DNA from: Citrobacter amalonaticus
GTDB taxonomy: Bacteria > Pseudomonadota > Gammaproteobacteria > Enterobacterales > Enterobacteriaceae
Reading direction: 5' to 3'
DNA: 64,000 bases
Assembly (NCBI RefSeq): GCF_018252635.1
Contig: NZ_JAGTXM010000006.1
Span: 434,001 to 498,000 of the forward strand
Both the position numbers and the translations under genes were made by a program. The notes below the pieces were generated by a model that did no database searches, had not been told where the DNA came from, and saw only the letters and a list, made by a program, of their open reading frames with translations. Shown piece after piece: positions 1-9,360 of this stretch (position 1 is its first letter; each line of letters starts with the position of its first letter).

Positions 1-384
1 TATGCGCTGGGGGCGGTTTGCATCGTCATGATTGGTCTGAGCGAAAACGGTTTATGGCTGATGGCGCTGGCGATCTTCGGTACCGGGGTGGGTATCAGCG
101 GATCGCAGGTAGGCCTCAACGCCTTAACCGCCACGCTCTATCCCACACAGAGTCGGGCGACGGGCGTGAGCTGGTCTAACGCGGTGGGACGCTGCGGCGC
201 GATTGTCGGTTCGCTTTCCGGTGGCGTGATGATGGCGATGAATTTCTCTTTCGACACTCTGTTTTTCATTATCGCTGTTCCGGCGGCCATCAGCGCGGTG
301 ATGTTAGCCGTACTGACAGTCGTTGTCCGCCAGTCAGCCTCTGTCCCTGACGTTTTGCCGCACGCAAGCGTCGTGAACGAATAA
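1..384 (+). CDS. mhbT: MFS aromatic-acid transporter, C-terminal part (3-hydroxybenzoate uptake)
   Basis: Only the last 127 codons are present; the gene enters from the left edge in frame 1 and stops at 382-384. The visible part is hydrophobic, with at least three membrane segments and a Gly-rich stretch typical of the last helices of major facilitator permeases, followed by a short polar tail. It lies 11 bases before the gentisate dioxygenase gene, in the order transporter, dioxygenase, hydrolase, isomerase, monooxygenase known from the Klebsiella mhb cluster. The substrate is inferred from that context. An AAGGAG just after its stop serves the next gene. Confidence 0.8.
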   Translation, partial: YALGAVCIVMIGLSENGLWLMALAIFGTGVGISGSQVGLNALTATLYPTQSRATGVSWSNAVGRCGAIVGSLSGGVMMAMNFSFDTLFFIIAVPAAISAVMLAVLTVVVRQSASVPDVLPHASVVNE

Positions 385-395
385 GGAGAATCCCT

Positions 396-1433
396 ATGTC
401 AGACCATAATCAGGATGTTAAAAACAGCCGCCAGCAGTTTTACCAGCATATTTCGGGGCAGAACCTGACTCCGCTGTGGGAATCGCTGCACCATCTGGTG
501 CCGCAAACGCCGAATCCGACCTGCGCGCCAGCGTACTGGAATTACCAGGAAATTCGCCCGCTACTGCTGGAAAGCGGCAACCTGATTGGCGCGAAAGAGG
601 CGATTCGTCGCGTGCTGGTGCTGGAAAACCCGATGTTGCGCGGCCAGTCCTCTATTACGTCAACGCTGTACGCGGGATTACAGTTGATCATGCCGGGGGA
701 GGTTGCACCCAGTCATCGTCATAACCAGTCGGCGTTACGCTTTATTGTGGAAGGGAAAGGCGCGTTCACTGCCGTGGACGGCGAGCGCACCCAGATGCAC
801 ACCGGTGACTTTATTTTGACCCCACAGTGGCAATGGCACGATCACGGCAACCCTGGCGATGAGCCGGTGGTGTGGCTGGACGGTCTGGATCTGCCGCTGG
901 TTAACATTCTGGGCTGCGGCTTTGCCGAGGATTACCCGGAAGATCAGCAGCCGGTCTCGCGCAAAGAGGGCGACTACCTGCCGCGCTATGCCGCCAACAT
1001 GCTTCCGTTACGCCATCAGAAAGGCAACTCCTCGCCGATTTTTAACTATCGCTATGACCGTAGTCGCGAAGCGCTACACGACCTGACCCATCTCGGCGAT
1101 GCCGACGAGTGGGATGGTTACAAAATGCGCTATGTCAACCCGGTAACCGGTGGCTACCCGATGCCATCAATGGGGACGTTCCTGCAACTGTTACCAAAAG
1201 GCTTCACCTCGCGGGCGGCGCGTACTACTGACAGCACCATTTACCACGTGGTTGAAGGAGCGGGAGACGTCACCATCGGCAATGAGACGTTCCATTTCTC
1301 AGCCAAAGATATTTTTGTCGTTCCGACCTGGCACAGTGTGTCGTTCAAAACCACCGATGAGACCGTTTTATTCAGTTTCTCGGACCGACCGGTACAGGAA
1401 GCCCTCGGGTTGTTCCGCGAAGCCCGTTATTAA
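396..1433 (+). CDS. mhbD: gentisate 1,2-dioxygenase
   Basis: A 345-residue bicupin protein that opens the gentisate ring with O2 to give maleylpyruvate, using Fe(II) in the cytoplasm. The first cupin shows the metal-binding HRH at residues 107-109 after PGEVAPS, and His148/His150 in the following WHDH. A second cupin core fills about residues 265-335. Length and both cupins match the gentisate dioxygenase family (also named gtdA). The start is preceded by AAGGAG at normal spacing. It is 11 bases after the transporter and 14 bases before the hydrolase gene, so an operon is likely. Confidence 0.93.
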   Translation: MSDHNQDVKNSRQQFYQHISGQNLTPLWESLHHLVPQTPNPTCAPAYWNYQEIRPLLLESGNLIGAKEAIRRVLVLENPMLRGQSSITSTLYAGLQLIMPGEVAPSHRHNQSALRFIVEGKGAFTAVDGERTQMHTGDFILTPQWQWHDHGNPGDEPVVWLDGLDLPLVNILGCGFAEDYPEDQQPVSRKEGDYLPRYAANMLPLRHQKGNSSPIFNYRYDRSREALHDLTHLGDADEWDGYKMRYVNPVTGGYPMPSMGTFLQLLPKGFTSRAARTTDSTIYHVVEGAGDVTIGNETFHFSAKDIFVVPTWHSVSFKTTDETVLFSFSDRPVQEALGLFREARY

Positions 1434-1447
1434 TTTGGGAGAGAGCC

Positions 1448-2149
1448 ATGACTCAGTATGTATTTGCACCACAGGCCCCGATCACCGTACCGGTTGTCGG
1501 CAGCGATGCGCAGTTCCCCGTCCGTCGCGTGTACTGCGTGGGGCGCAACTATGCCGCCCATGCTCGCGAAATGGGCTTTGATCCGGACCGCGAGCCGCCG
1601 TTCTTTTTCTGTAAGCCTGCCGATGCGATTGTGCCGGTTGCCGCTGGCGAAACGTTAGCGCTGCCATACCCGTCGCAAACGGATAACTATCACTATGAAA
1701 TTGAGCTGGTGGTCGCCATCGGGAAAAAGGGCAGCGATATCCCGCTGGAAAACGCCCATGAGTATATCTGGGGCTATGCCACCGGCCTGGACATGACCCG
1801 TCGCGATCGTCAGATGGAAATGCGTCAGATGGGACGTCCGTGGGAAATTGGTAAAGCGTTCGATCTCTCTGCGCCCATTGCACCGCTGCATAAAGCGGAT
1901 GAGATTGCGGATATCACCTCAGCGCCTATCTGGTTACAGGTAAATGGCGACGATCATCAGCGCAGCGACATTCGCCATCTGATCTGGTCGGTGAATGAAA
2001 CGATCAGCTATCTGTCCGGCTTCTTCGAACTACAACCGGGCGACCTGATCTTCACCGGCACGCCGGAAGGCGTCGGCGCCGTGGTGAAAGGCGATGTGAT
2101 CACCGGTGGCGTGGACGGACTGACGCCTATCGCTGTGAAGATTGTCTGA
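1448..2149 (+). CDS. mhbH: fumarylpyruvate hydrolase (FAH family)
   Basis: A 233-residue member of the fumarylacetoacetate hydrolase family. It should split fumarylpyruvate into fumarate and pyruvate, the last step of the gentisate route. Metal-ligand acidic residues are visible as E84 and E86 in the [12 protein letters not shown] motif and as D115 in [12 protein letters not shown]; the C-terminal [11 protein letters not shown] motif is also typical. A GGGAGAGAG ribosome site precedes the ATG. It ends 8 bases before the isomerase gene. Substrate is assigned from operon context, since the fold alone does not separate this enzyme from other FAH hydrolases. Confidence 0.9.
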   Translation: MTQYVFAPQAPITVPVVGSDAQFPVRRVYCVGRNYAAHAREMGFDPDREPPFFFCKPADAIVPVAAGETLALPYPSQTDNYHYEIELVVAIGKKGSDIPLENAHEYIWGYATGLDMTRRDRQMEMRQMGRPWEIGKAFDLSAPIAPLHKADEIADITSAPIWLQVNGDDHQRSDIRHLIWSVNETISYLSGFFELQPGDLIFTGTPEGVGAVVKGDVITGGVDGLTPIAVKIV

Positions 2150-2157
2150 GGTGATGT

Positions 2158-2802
2158 ATGAAGCTGTACAGTTTTTTTAACAGTTCGGCATCGTACCGCG
2201 TGCGTATCGCGCTGGCATTAAAAGGCATCGATTACCAGACGGTGGGGGTCAACATTCGTATTGGGCAGCAACACGAGTTGTCTTACCGGCGGATGAACCC
2301 CGTCGGCCTGGTGCCGACGCTGGTGACCGATGACGGCGAAGCGCTGGGGCAGTCGCTGGCGATTATCGACTGGCTGGACCGGCATTTTCCTCAGTCGCGC
2401 CTGCTTCCGGTGAGCGATCCGGCGCGCTCGCAGGTACTGGAAATCGTCTATGCCATTGCGTGCGATATTCATCCGGTAAACAACCTGCGGGTGCTGCGCT
2501 ATCTGAGCGAGGAACTGAAGGTCAGTGAAGAAGCGAAAAAACGCTGGTATGCGCACTGGATCCAGCAGGGGTTAAGCGCCGTCGAACAACTGCTGCGTCA
2601 GAGCCAGTCGCATAACTACTGCGTGGGTAATGCACCGACGCTTGCCGACTGCTGCCTGGTCCCGCAATGGGCGAATGCGTTAAGAATGGGGTGCGATCTG
2701 AGCGGCTATCCGCGCTGCAAAGCCGTGTATGACGCTTGCACACAGCTACCGGCGTTCATTGCCGCCGCCCCGGAAAATCAACAAGATAAAATCTCAGCCT
2801 GA
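2158..2802 (+). CDS. mhbI: maleylpyruvate isomerase (zeta-class GST fold)
   Basis: A 214-residue glutathione S-transferase-like protein that converts maleylpyruvate to fumarylpyruvate. The N-terminal SSASYRVRIAL (residues 9-19) is the zeta-class signature with the active-site serines; an N-terminal thioredoxin-like domain is followed by an all-helical C-terminal domain. Maleylacetoacetate isomerase (MaiA) is in the same family, but the neighbours point to maleylpyruvate. It sits between the hydrolase and the monooxygenase, 8 and 14 bases away, in one transcription direction. Confidence 0.9.
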   Translation: MKLYSFFNSSASYRVRIALALKGIDYQTVGVNIRIGQQHELSYRRMNPVGLVPTLVTDDGEALGQSLAIIDWLDRHFPQSRLLPVSDPARSQVLEIVYAIACDIHPVNNLRVLRYLSEELKVSEEAKKRWYAHWIQQGLSAVEQLLRQSQSHNYCVGNAPTLADCCLVPQWANALRMGCDLSGYPRCKAVYDACTQLPAFIAAAPENQQDKISA

Positions 2803-2816
2803 GAAGGAGAATGACA

Positions 2817-4010
2817 ATGGCTAAAGTAATGAGAGCAATTATTGTCGGTGGCGGAATTGGCGGGGCGGCCACCGCGCTTTCGCTGGCGCGTCAGGGCATC
2901 AAAGTGATGCTGCTGGAAAAAGCCCATGAAATTGGCGAGATCGGGGCGGGCATTCAGCTCGGTCCAAACGCCTTCTCTGCGCTGGACAGCCTCGGCGTCG
3001 GCGAAGTGGCGCGCCAGCGTGCGGTGTTTACCGATCACATCACCATGATGGACGCTGTGAACGCGGAAGAAGTGGTGCGCATCGAGACCGGAGAGGAATT
3101 TCGCGACCACTTTGGTGGCCCGTACGCGGTCATCCACCGGGTGGATATTCATGCCTCCGTCTGGGAATCGGTGTTGACCCATCCGAACGTTGAATACCGG
3201 ACCTCGACCAACGTGGTCGACATTCGCCAGACGGCGGATGACGTAACGGTGTTCGACGAACAGGGGAACAGCTGGACCGCCGACATTCTGGTCGGTTGTG
3301 ACGGTGTGAAGTCGGTGGTGCGGCAGAGTCTGCTGGGCGATTCACCGCGCGTGACCGGACACGTCGTCTACCGTGCGGTGATTGACTGTGCAGATATGCC
3401 GGAAGACCTGCGCATCAACGCGCCGGTGCTCTGGGCCGGGCCGCATTGCCACCTCGTGCACTACCCGCTTCGCGGCGGCAAGCAGTACAACCTGGTCGTC
3501 ACCTTCCACAGCCGTCAGCAGGAGGAGTGGGGCGTTAAAGACGGGAGTAAGGAAGAGGTGCTGTCGTATTTCGCCGGGATCCATCCACGTCCACGACAGA
3601 TGCTGGATAAACCTACGACGTGGCGTCGCTGGTCCACCGCCGATCGCGAACCGGTGGAAAAATGGGGCACTGAACGCATCACGCTGGTGGGCGATGCTGC
3701 GCACCCGGTGGCGCAGTACATGGCGCAAGGGGCCTGTATGGCGCTGGAGGATGCCGTCACGCTGGGTAAAGCGCTGGCGCAATGCGACGGCGATGCGGCG
3801 AAAGCCTTTGCGTTGTATGAGTCGGTGCGTATTCCACGCACGGCGCGCATTGTCTGGTCGACCCGAGAAATGGGGCGCGTCTATCATGCGGCAGGCGTGG
3901 AGCGTCAGGTGCGAAATCTGTTGTGGAAAGGCAAATCACAGGCGGAGTTTTATCGCGGCATGGAATGGCTGTACGGCTGGAAAGAAGATAACTGTCTGCT
4001 ACCACGCTAA
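2817..4010 (+). CDS. mhbM: 3-hydroxybenzoate 6-monooxygenase
   Basis: A 397-residue class A flavoprotein monooxygenase that hydroxylates 3-hydroxybenzoate to gentisate with NAD(P)H and O2. The FAD dinucleotide motif GGGIGG is at residues 11-16, a CDG motif near 161-163, and the second FAD motif GDAAHP near 292-297. I chose the ATG at 2817 because AAGGAG (2804-2809) is 7 bases away; the ATG at 2811 is only one base from it. The 397-residue form matches the Salmonella homologue as I recall it. It is the last gene of the operon and is followed by REP repeats. Confidence 0.93.
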   Translation: MAKVMRAIIVGGGIGGAATALSLARQGIKVMLLEKAHEIGEIGAGIQLGPNAFSALDSLGVGEVARQRAVFTDHITMMDAVNAEEVVRIETGEEFRDHFGGPYAVIHRVDIHASVWESVLTHPNVEYRTSTNVVDIRQTADDVTVFDEQGNSWTADILVGCDGVKSVVRQSLLGDSPRVTGHVVYRAVIDCADMPEDLRINAPVLWAGPHCHLVHYPLRGGKQYNLVVTFHSRQQEEWGVKDGSKEEVLSYFAGIHPRPRQMLDKPTTWRRWSTADREPVEKWGTERITLVGDAAHPVAQYMAQGACMALEDAVTLGKALAQCDGDAAKAFALYESVRIPRTARIVWSTREMGRVYHAAGVERQVRNLLWKGKSQAEFYRGMEWLYGWKEDNCLLPR

Positions 4011-4024
4011 CAAGCAAGGACGTT

Positions 4025-4166
4025 TGCCGGGGGCGCTTCGCTTGCCCGGCCTACCGTCATGCTGGGGTGGAGATGTAGGCCGGATAAGGCGCTTTGCTTG
4101 CCCGGCCTACTGTCACGATGGGGTGTAGGTGTAGGCCGGATAAGGCGCTTTGCGCCGACATCCGGC
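4025..4166. repeat. BIME: three REP-type units
   Basis: Three palindromic units carry the REP signature of a Pu-rich GCCGGATAAGGCG arm facing a CCGGCCTAC or CATCCGGC arm: about 4025-4054, 4074-4110 and 4131-4166. They alternate in orientation, as in bacterial interspersed mosaic elements. The block separates the mhb operon from dusC and could stabilise the 3' end of the mhb message. Confidence 0.85.
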
Positions 4167-4189
4167 AAAAGGTTTTGCTCATCCCGGAT

Positions 4190-4217
4190 AGGCGCTATGA
4201 TAGCGCCTCTTTTTTTT
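4190..4217 (+). terminator. intrinsic terminator just upstream of dusC
   Basis: A perfect 8-bp stem AGGCGCTA/TAGCGCCT (4190-4197 and 4201-4208) with a three-base loop is followed by a run of T to 4217. It can end mhb transcription. It lies only 12 bases before the dusC start codon, and its loop holds TATGAT, a plausible -10 box for dusC. Confidence 0.8.
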
Positions 4218-4229
4218 GCGGATGACGAT

Positions 4230-5168
4230 ATGCGTGTTTTACTGGCGCCGATGGAAGGCGTGCTCGACTCACTGGTGCGCGAACTTCTGACGGAAGTGAA
4301 TGATTATGATCTTTGCATCACCGAGTTTGTGCGCGTGGTGGATCAACGCCTGCCGGTAAAAGTCTTTCATCGTCTCTGCCCTGAGTTGCTCAACGGCAGT
4401 CGGACGCCTTCCGGCACCTTAGTGCGTGTGCAACTGTTGGGACAGTATCCCCAGTGGCTGGCGGAAAATGCGGCCCGCGCCGTGGAACTGGGATCGTACG
4501 GCGTCGATTTGAACTGCGGCTGCCCGTCAAAAATGGTGAACGGCAGCGGCGGCGGTGCGACGTTACTGAAGGATCCCGAGCTCATCTACCAAGGGGCGAA
4601 AGCGATGCGTGAGGCGGTGCCATCGCATCTGCCGGTGACGGTGAAAGTGCGTCTGGGCTGGGACAGCGGTGATAAAAAATTTGAAATCGCCGATGCCGTG
4701 CAGCAGGCTGGTGCAACTGAGCTGGTCGTTCATGGGCGTACCAAAGAGCAGGGCTACAAAGCGGAACATATTAACTGGCAGGCAATTGGCGAAATTCGCG
4801 AGCGGCTGTCTATCCCGGTGATTGCTAACGGAGAAATCTGGGACTGGCAAAGTGCTCAGGAATGTCTGGCCATCAGCGGCTGTGACGCGGTCATGATAGG
4901 TCGTGGGGCATTAAACATTCCTAACCTCAGTCGGGTGGTAAAGTACAACGAGCCGCGAATGCCGTGGCCGCAGGTCGTCGATCTATTAAAAAAGTATACC
5001 CGTCTGGAAAAACAGGGCGACACCGGGTTGTATCACGTCGCACGCATTAAGCAGTGGCTGGGTTATTTGCGTAAGGAATACCGTGAGGCCACGGGCGTCT
5101 TTCAGGATATTCGTGCGTTAAATCATTCAGCGGATATTGCCCGCGCGATCCAGTCTATTGAAATTTAA
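4230..5168 (+). CDS. dusC: tRNA-dihydrouridine(16) synthase
   Basis: A 312-residue FMN-dependent reductase that makes dihydrouridine at tRNA position 16. It begins [11 protein letters not shown], as E. coli DusC does; a longer reading frame runs upstream through the REP region but has no homology and is rejected. LNCGCPSK holds the catalytic Cys98; [10 protein letters not shown] and IANGEIWDW are conserved TIM-barrel motifs. The C terminus is about three residues shorter than in E. coli. No good Shine-Dalgarno precedes the ATG. Confidence 0.96.
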   Translation: MRVLLAPMEGVLDSLVRELLTEVNDYDLCITEFVRVVDQRLPVKVFHRLCPELLNGSRTPSGTLVRVQLLGQYPQWLAENAARAVELGSYGVDLNCGCPSKMVNGSGGGATLLKDPELIYQGAKAMREAVPSHLPVTVKVRLGWDSGDKKFEIADAVQQAGATELVVHGRTKEQGYKAEHINWQAIGEIRERLSIPVIANGEIWDWQSAQECLAISGCDAVMIGRGALNIPNLSRVVKYNEPRMPWPQVVDLLKKYTRLEKQGDTGLYHVARIKQWLGYLRKEYREATGVFQDIRALNHSADIARAIQSIEI

Positions 5169-5312
5169 TATTATTGAAATGCCTGTATTCTGCTGGTGTA
5201 TATTTTTCCAGTTGTGACTTTTCATTGCCGAAGATGTTATGCCACGCGTAACTAAAAAACCGGTCACAACAATGGATAAGCTCCGCACACCTTTTTTTAT
5301 CAGAATATCTTC

Positions 5313-6752
5313 ATGACTCGTCACTCTTTTTACGCACTGAAAGCGTGCGTTCCGCTGGCTATTTTGCTTGCGGGATGCGCCCCCATGCATGACACCCAAC
5401 GGACGCTGGTCCAGCAACCTCCCGCCTCTCACGTGGATTCCGCGCTGCCGCCAGCGCTGAATAACGGGTGGCCCGGAAGTCAGTGGTGGCAGGATTATCA
5501 TGACGTACAGTTGAACGAGTTAGTGAAGAACGCACTCGCCAGTTCTCCGGATATGCAAATAGCGGAACAGCGGATCAAGTTGGCTGAAGCGCAGGCCAAA
5601 GCGGTCGAAACCCAGGATGGGCCGCAGGTTGATTTCTCGGCGGAGGCTGAACGGCAAAAAATGTCTGCAGAAGGGGTCATGGGGCCGTTTGCGGTCACCG
5701 ATCCGGCCGCAGGCACGACCGGGCCGTGGTATACCAACGGATCGTTTGGCCTGACCGCCGGTTGGGATCTCGATTTGTGGGGCAAGAACCGTGCGGAAGT
5801 GACGGCGCGAATTGGGGCGGTGAAAGCGCGGGAAGCTGAACGTGAACAGACTCGCCAACTGCTAGCCAGCGGCGTTACGCGGCTTTACTGGCAATGGCAG
5901 ACCGAGGCGGCGCTCAGCAAACTGCTGACCCAAATTGAACGAGAGCAGCGCAATATTATTGATACCGATCGCCAGTTGTACCAGAACGGCATTACCTCTT
6001 CGGTGGAAGGGGTGGAAACGGATATTGATGATGGTAAAACTCAGCAGCAGTTGAATGACATCGCCGGGAAGATGAAGGTGATTGAGGCGCGTCTGAGCGC
6101 GCTGACCAACATGCAGTCGGCGTCGCTTAAACTGCACGAAGTGAGCCTGCCGCAGGTGGAGAGCCAGCTTCCAACGCAACTGGGCTACGCTCTGTTGGCA
6201 CGCAGAGCAGACTTGCAGGCTGCACACTGGGTGATCGAATCCTCCATGAGCCGCGTGGAGGCGGCGAAAGCGGCATTCTATCCCGATATCAATCTGATGG
6301 CCTTTTTGCAACAGGATGCGCTGCATCTGAGCGATCTGTTCCGCAGTTCTGCCCGGCAGACAGGGGTGACCGCTGGCCTGACGCTGCCTGTCTTCGACAG
6401 TGGCAGACTGAATGCAAATCTTGATATCGCTCAGGCGCAGAACAATCTGTCGATTGCCAGCTATAACAAAGCGGTGGTTGATGCAGTGAACGACGTGGCG
6501 CGCACGACCAGTCAGGTGGCGACGCTGATGCAGAAAAATCAGCATCAGCAGCAGATTGAACATGATGCCGAACGGGTGGTCACCCTGGCGCAGGCGCGCT
6601 ATGACGCCGGGCTCATTGCCGGTTCTCTGGTCAGCAAAGCCAGAATACCGGCGTTGCGCGAGCAGGCTAACGGGCTGATTTTACAAGGCCAGTGGCTGGA
6701 TGCGTCTATCCAGCTCACCAGCGCGCTTGGCGGCGGCTATCATCACTCCTGA
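5313..6752 (+). CDS. mdtQ: outer-membrane efflux lipoprotein, MdtQ type
   Basis: A 479-residue TolC-like outer membrane factor of the NodT/OprM type. The signal peptide ends in a lipobox LAGC with Cys22, so it is probably a lipoprotein. Two outer membrane efflux protein repeats follow, with YWQW and TSVEGVETD-like helical stretches of the periplasmic tunnel. In E. coli K-12 this locus (yohG) is annotated as disrupted; here the frame is uninterrupted. It has no adjacent pump gene. Its 3' end overlaps that of convergent yohD by 10 bases. Confidence 0.9.
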   Translation: MTRHSFYALKACVPLAILLAGCAPMHDTQRTLVQQPPASHVDSALPPALNNGWPGSQWWQDYHDVQLNELVKNALASSPDMQIAEQRIKLAEAQAKAVETQDGPQVDFSAEAERQKMSAEGVMGPFAVTDPAAGTTGPWYTNGSFGLTAGWDLDLWGKNRAEVTARIGAVKAREAEREQTRQLLASGVTRLYWQWQTEAALSKLLTQIEREQRNIIDTDRQLYQNGITSSVEGVETDIDDGKTQQQLNDIAGKMKVIEARLSALTNMQSASLKLHEVSLPQVESQLPTQLGYALLARRADLQAAHWVIESSMSRVEAAKAAFYPDINLMAFLQQDALHLSDLFRSSARQTGVTAGLTLPVFDSGRLNANLDIAQAQNNLSIASYNKAVVDAVNDVARTTSQVATLMQKNQHQQQIEHDAERVVTLAQARYDAGLIAGSLVSKARIPALREQANGLILQGQWLDASIQLTSALGGGYHHS

Positions 6753-7318
6753 GGGTTCTTCGCCTGATTGCGGCGCTTTAGCCACCAGCGAGCGCCGATC
6801 ACCAGCACCAGCGCCAGAATCAGCCAGATCCAATGTTTGAGATGCTGATCGAGGTGATGTAACCACGGCGCGATGACTTCACCTCCCACATAACCCAGGG
6901 TGGTGAAGATCAGCGCCCAGACCAGCGCGCCGAGGATATTCAATGGTAAAAAAACCGTTGGCGGCAGATGGCTGGCGCCAATCAACAACGGGCCGATCAC
7001 GCGAAACCCGTACATGAAACGGGTGCCGATCACGAACAGGTATGGGCGACGCTGGATCATCTTCTGCGCCAGACGAATTTTATCCCGATGACGTGCAAAT
7101 CGGCGCAGGATCCTGCCACCATAGCGACGACCCAGCAGATACAGCAACTGATCGCCAATCATGCCGCCTAAGGCCACCGCCACGACCACGAGGGGGAACT
7201 TGAGTAACCCCTGATGTGCGGCGACGCCCCCCAGCAGGGTGATGGTCTCGCCTTCCGCCAGGCTCCCGATCACCAGCGCGGCATAACCGTATTGCGCAAT
7301 AAGACTGTTTATATCCAT
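6743..7318 (-). CDS. yohD: DedA-family inner-membrane protein YohD
   Basis: A 191-residue DedA (SNARE-associated/VTT) membrane protein. The start MDINSLIAQYGYAALV matches E. coli YohD, so the upstream in-frame start was not used. EGETITLLGG near residues 21-30 and the RFMYGFRVIGPLLIGAS segment are the conserved acidic and arginine-containing re-entrant regions of DedA proteins, which act in lipid scrambling and membrane homeostasis. Four to five membrane segments are visible and the tail is basic. The specific lipid substrate is unknown. Confidence 0.93.
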   Translation of the reverse strand: MDINSLIAQYGYAALVIGSLAEGETITLLGGVAAHQGLLKFPLVVVAVALGGMIGDQLLYLLGRRYGGRILRRFARHRDKIRLAQKMIQRRPYLFVIGTRFMYGFRVIGPLLIGASHLPPTVFLPLNILGALVWALIFTTLGYVGGEVIAPWLHHLDQHLKHWIWLILALVLVIGARWWLKRRNQAKNPQE

Positions 7319-7481
7319 ACGACTGTATGACCTCCACGAATGTAAGCATACACCCTCTGAATTCGGGATGCTCAAAAAGGGCTGTCAGACATGGCGGCAT
7401 TTCTTTGTCTGTACAATAAATAATCGCAAAGCTGAATTATACTTGATGTGTTAGGTTCACAGCTGACAACAAGGGGGCGGT

Positions 7482-8069
7482 ATGAACCATGTCTGGGGGC
7501 TGTTTTCCCATCCCAATCGTGAAATGCAGGTGATCAACAGCGAGAACGAAACGGTTTCGCATCACTACACCCACCATGTGCTTTTGATGGCGGCCATCCC
7601 GGTCATTTGCGCCTTCATTGGTACAACACAAATCGGCTGGAATTTTGGTGACGGCAATATCCTGAAGCTTTCTTTGTTTACGGGACTGGCGCTGGCTATC
7701 CTGTTCTATGCCGTGATGTTGGCGGGCGTAGCGATCATGGGGCGTGTGATCTGGTGGATGGCGCGGCGTTATCCGCAGCGTCCGTCTTTGACGCACTGTA
7801 TGGTATTTGCCGGCTATGTGGCGACGCCGCTGTTTCTCAGCGGTCTGGTGGCGCTTTATCCACTGGTGTGGCTTTGCGCTTTTGTCGGAACGGTGGCGCT
7901 GTTTTATACCGGTTATTTGCTCTATCTGGGCATTCCGACATTCCTGAATATCAATAAGGAAGAGGGGTTAAGTTTCTCCAGCTCGACCCTGGCTATCGGT
8001 GTACTGGTACTGGAAGTGCTGCTCGCGCTGACCGTCATCCTGTGGGGATACGGCTACCGCGTGTTCTGA
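7482..8069 (+). CDS. yohC: Yip1-family inner-membrane protein YohC
   Basis: A 195-residue protein with five predicted hydrophobic segments, matching E. coli YohC of the Yip1 domain family. The N terminus MNHVWGLFSHPNREMQVI is polar and cytoplasmic. It is preceded by an AAGGGGG ribosome site and followed by a strong hairpin. Divergent from yohD. Function is not established. Confidence 0.92.
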   Translation: MNHVWGLFSHPNREMQVINSENETVSHHYTHHVLLMAAIPVICAFIGTTQIGWNFGDGNILKLSLFTGLALAILFYAVMLAGVAIMGRVIWWMARRYPQRPSLTHCMVFAGYVATPLFLSGLVALYPLVWLCAFVGTVALFYTGYLLYLGIPTFLNINKEEGLSFSSSTLAIGVLVLEVLLALTVILWGYGYRVF

Positions 8070-8075
8070 TTACCG

Positions 8076-8111
8076 TGCTGCATTGTTGGTGTAAAAGCCA
8101 GCAATGCAGCA
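8076..8111 (+). terminator. hairpin downstream of yohC
   Basis: A 14-bp stem with one G-U pair (8076-8089 with 8098-8111, loop of 8) follows the yohC stop by seven bases, with TTTG after it. It is a probable intrinsic terminator, though its T-run is short. Confidence 0.6.
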
Positions 8112-8234
8112 TTTGCTGACGATTCTCTTATGGCGGCAAGGTCATTAGCTCGCTATGATTCCTCTGCTAGCCGGAGCCATCCTGACTTCGGCGGTGCGTG
8201 TCATCACGCGTGAATCATTTTCTGAAATCTCATC

Positions 8235-9182
8235 ATGCTGAAATTCCGAGTTTCCATACTGAGCCTGGCGCTGATGCTGGCTGTGCCTTTTGCGCCGCAA
8301 GCGCTGGCAAAAACGGCGGCGACTGCCGCGGCGTCTCAACCTGAGATCGCCTCCGGTAGTGCGATGATCGTGGATCTGAACACCAATAAGGTGATCTATT
8401 CGAACCATCCGGACCTGGTGCGTCCGATTGCGTCGATAACCAAATTAATGACGGCGATGGTAGTGCTTGATGCACGACTGCCGCTGGACGAAAAGCTGAA
8501 AGTGGATATCAGCCAGACGCCTGAGATGAAAGGGATCTACTCGCGCGTTCGACTGAATAGTGAAATCAGCCGTAAAAATATGTTACTGCTGGCGCTGATG
8601 TCCTCGGAAAACCGGGCCGCAGCAAGCCTGGCGCACCATTATCCTGGTGGGTATAACGCCTTTATTAAAGCGATGAACGCGAAGGCAAAAGCGCTGGGAA
8701 TGACTCAGACCCGTTTTGTGGAACCCACGGGGCTGTCTATTCATAACGTGTCGACCGCGCGCGATCTCACCAAACTACTGATCGCCAGCAAGCAGTATCC
8801 GCTGATTGGGCAACTGAGCACCACGCGTGAAGATATGGCGACCTTCGCCAATCCGGCATATACGCTGCCGTTTCGCAATACCAACCATCTGGTCTATCGT
8901 GACAACTGGAATATTCAGCTCACCAAAACCGGCTTCACCAACGCCGCAGGGCATTGTCTGGTGATGCGCACGCTAATCAATAACAAGCCGGTGGCGCTGG
9001 TGGTGATGGATGCGTTCGGCAAGTACACCCATTTTGCCGACGCAAGTCGTTTACGCACGTGGATTGAAACCGGCAAAGTGATGCCGGTTCCGGCGGCGGC
9101 GTTGAGTTATAAAAAGCAAAAAGCAGCGCAGATGGCCGCCGCGGGTGGTAATGCAGGTGAGCAAACCGCGCAAAACGACTGA
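8235..9182 (+). CDS. pbpG: D-alanyl-D-alanine endopeptidase (PBP7)
   Basis: A 315-residue periplasmic low-molecular-mass penicillin-binding protein that cleaves DD-crosslinks in peptidoglycan. A signal peptide ends near ALA-K26. All three serine-peptidase motifs are present: SITK (67-70, nucleophile Ser67), SEN (124-126) and KTG (231-233). The C terminus is Ala/Gln-rich and slightly variable. As in E. coli it lies beside dld, but here a repeat block and an extra acetyltransferase gene intervene. Confidence 0.95.
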   Translation: MLKFRVSILSLALMLAVPFAPQALAKTAATAAASQPEIASGSAMIVDLNTNKVIYSNHPDLVRPIASITKLMTAMVVLDARLPLDEKLKVDISQTPEMKGIYSRVRLNSEISRKNMLLLALMSSENRAAASLAHHYPGGYNAFIKAMNAKAKALGMTQTRFVEPTGLSIHNVSTARDLTKLLIASKQYPLIGQLSTTREDMATFANPAYTLPFRNTNHLVYRDNWNIQLTKTGFTNAAGHCLVMRTLINNKPVALVVMDAFGKYTHFADASRLRTWIETGKVMPVPAAALSYKKQKAAQMAAAGGNAGEQTAQND

Positions 9183-9187
9183 TGCCT

Positions 9188-9346
9188 GTAGAAAATAGCC
9201 TGATTGCGCTTCGCTTATCAGGCCTACGAAAATATCTCACCCGTAGGCCGGAGAGTGGAAAAATAGCCTGATGACATTTCGTTTATCAGGCCTGCGAGAA
9301 TATCTCACCTGTAGGCCGGATAAGGCATTTATGCCGTCATCCGGCA
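9188..9346. repeat. BIME with a tandemly repeated ~68-bp unit
   Basis: The segment starting at AATAGCCTGAT (about 9194) recurs at about 9262 with the same spacer AATATCTCACC and following GTAGGCCGG, giving two imperfect copies of a 68-bp unit. A complete REP palindrome closes it (about 9311-9345). It lies between the convergent genes pbpG and the acetyltransferase gene. Confidence 0.8.
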
Positions 9347-9360
9347 TGGATAACAAAACC

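Noticed and set aside
4059-4229. In-frame extension of dusC upstream through the REP repeats
   Set aside because: The translated repeat sequence has no resemblance to DusC, and the known N terminus [10 protein letters not shown] starts at 4230 beyond a terminator hairpin.
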